A program made the position numbers and the translations under genes. Of a DNA stretch of 6,355 nt, positions 6,072 through 6,355 are shown one piece after another. How positions within the stretch are numbered: position 1 is the stretch's first letter; the number at the start of each line of letters is the position of its first letter. The notes below the pieces were generated by a model. That model ran no database searches and was not told where the DNA came from. It saw only the letters and a list, made by a program, of their open reading frames with translations. The stretch is from Candidatus Omnitrophota bacterium (GTDB lineage: Bacteria; Omnitrophota; Gorgyraeia; Gygaellales; Profunditerraquicolaceae), in assembly GCA_028714595.1 (NCBI GenBank), contig JAQTMD010000093.1:1-6355 (forward strand), written 5' to 3'.

Positions 6072-6210
6072 TATTTTATCCCGCCATTCGGTGCGGTCTG
6101 ACTCGGTTGGTTCTGCGCGCGCGCCTTCCTGCGTGGCGCGTGCTCGAACCAGACCTCGTAGTCCGCACCGTCTGTTATAACTCCGGAAAAATACCGAGAC
6201 AAGTAGAATC
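6049..6210. repeat. Compound palindrome B
   Basis: The left arm is the second tRNA-end copy plus T-run (6049-6070). The right arm is A5 then TACCGAGACAAG and TAGAATC (6187-6210). About 19 pairs form with three mismatches and the same TA bulge as palindrome A. The mismatches fall at different places from those in A (6196 pairs here where 5879 does not), so the two right arms have drifted separately. The interior holds hairpin B. Total 162 bp. Confidence 0.77.
6090..6169. repeat. Hairpin B
   Basis: Outer stem GGTGCGG/CCGCACC (6090-6096 and 6163-6169), a largely unpaired internal loop of 12 bases on each side, an inner stem GGTTC/GAACC (6109-6113 and 6146-6150), and an apical stem of 9 pairs (6117-6125 with 6135-6143) including G6119.T6141 around a 9-base loop. 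The outer stems differ in sequence from hairpin A, yet the tip keeps the TCTGCGCGC and GTGCTCGA flanks. Confidence 0.8.
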
Positions 6211-6220
6211 TCTCTGAAGG
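6185..6220. repeat. A-run/inverted-tRNA-end motif, copy 2
   Basis: GG, A5, TACCGAGAC, then AAGTAGAATCTCTCTGAAGG. It differs from copy 1 by one missing A and about four substitutions. It forms the right arm of palindrome B and runs straight into the truncated third unit. Confidence 0.75.
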
Positions 6221-6310
6221 GTCTTGGCCGCGTCCTCATACGGACGTGCTCAAACCCGTCAAGCCTCCCGTTAAAAACCGGTTATTGTTTCGAGGAAAAA
6301 ATGCCAAGAG
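6219..6310. repeat. Truncated third unit: hairpin C tip plus right half
   Basis: Holds GGGT/ACCC (6219-6222 and 6254-6257) and an apical stem of 7 pairs (6229-6235 with 6242-6248) including G6230.T6247 around a 6-base loop. Then come CAAGCCTCCC and TTAAAAACCGGTTATT, matching the right side of hairpin A, and A6 plus TGCCAAGAG. The left arm, including the tRNA end and left outer stem, is absent; unit B's end takes its place. Confidence 0.7.
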
Positions 6311-6330
6311 CGGTTGATCTTACTGGGGGG
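6294..6330. repeat. A-run/inverted-tRNA-end motif, copy 3
   Basis: GG, A6 and TGCCAAGAG are identical to copy 1, then the sequence diverges (CGGTTGATCTTACTGGGGGG). GATC and the G-run echo the other copies. The remaining 25 bases to the window edge show nothing recognisable. Confidence 0.6.
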
Positions 6331-6355
6331 CAGGTCCCGCCGCAGCCCTCTCATT

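Noticed and set aside
5810..6217. Plus-strand open frame of 135 codons across the repeat region
   Set aside because: It runs through hairpins and the tRNA-end repeat, producing the GGSIPSLG-type peptide typical of translated tRNA sequence; composition is low quality and no ribosome site is seen.
5750..6330. Integron attC sites or a CRISPR array
   Set aside because: No GTTRRRY/RYYYAAC core pairs bound the hairpins, the repeats are few and imperfect, spacing is irregular, and no integrase or cas gene is present.

Overview
This window looks like ordinary bacterial chromosome followed by an unusual repeat-rich tail. Two genes encode proteins with a lipobox, so the host has lipoproteins, probably anchored to a Gram-negative outer membrane. 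The coding strand favours C- and G-ending codons, and the tRNA gene has no encoded CCA. The mix of a LeuT-type transporter, an NTE-like patatin and small DUF3568-like lipoproteins recalls uncultured lineages such as Omnitrophota or deltaproteobacteria. That placement is a guess; nothing here fixes the taxonomy.

Layout. (1) Positions 2-1093 hold the 3' part of a GH1 beta-glycosidase; its N-terminus lies off the left edge. (2) An ATGA overlap joins it to a 670-residue protein (1090-3102) with a cyclic-nucleotide-binding-like domain, a P-loop (MinD/ParA-like) domain and a patatin phospholipase domain, the order seen in neuropathy target esterase (NTE) relatives. (3) A small lipoprotein (3112-3507) follows 9 bases later and probably ends this operon. 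(4) A near-consensus sigma70-type promoter (3528-3556) drives a second unit: a LeuT-like sodium:amino-acid symporter (3583-5220), joined by another ATGA overlap to a second small lipoprotein (5217-5627). (5) A tRNA-Phe(GAA) gene (5672-5743) with its own probable promoter follows.

From 5744 to 6355 I find no credible protein gene. This stretch is built of repeats derived from, or matching, the 3' end of the tRNA. The last 30 bases of the tRNA plus six Ts recur exactly 322 bp downstream. Each copy is the left arm of a compound palindrome of about 165 bp. Its right arm is an A-run followed by a degenerate inverted copy of the tRNA 3' end, and between the arms sits a long hairpin. Three hairpin tips have different stem sequences but keep pairing, including a G.T wobble at the same place. 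The third unit lacks its left arm. This is the most unusual part of the window: it could be a family of non-autonomous mobile palindromes that use the tRNA-Phe 3' end, a set of structured terminators or RNAs, or both.

The genes do not form one obvious pathway. The first operon combines sugar hydrolysis with probable membrane lipid hydrolysis and the second imports an amino acid. The two lipoproteins share a similar layout and may be distant relatives.
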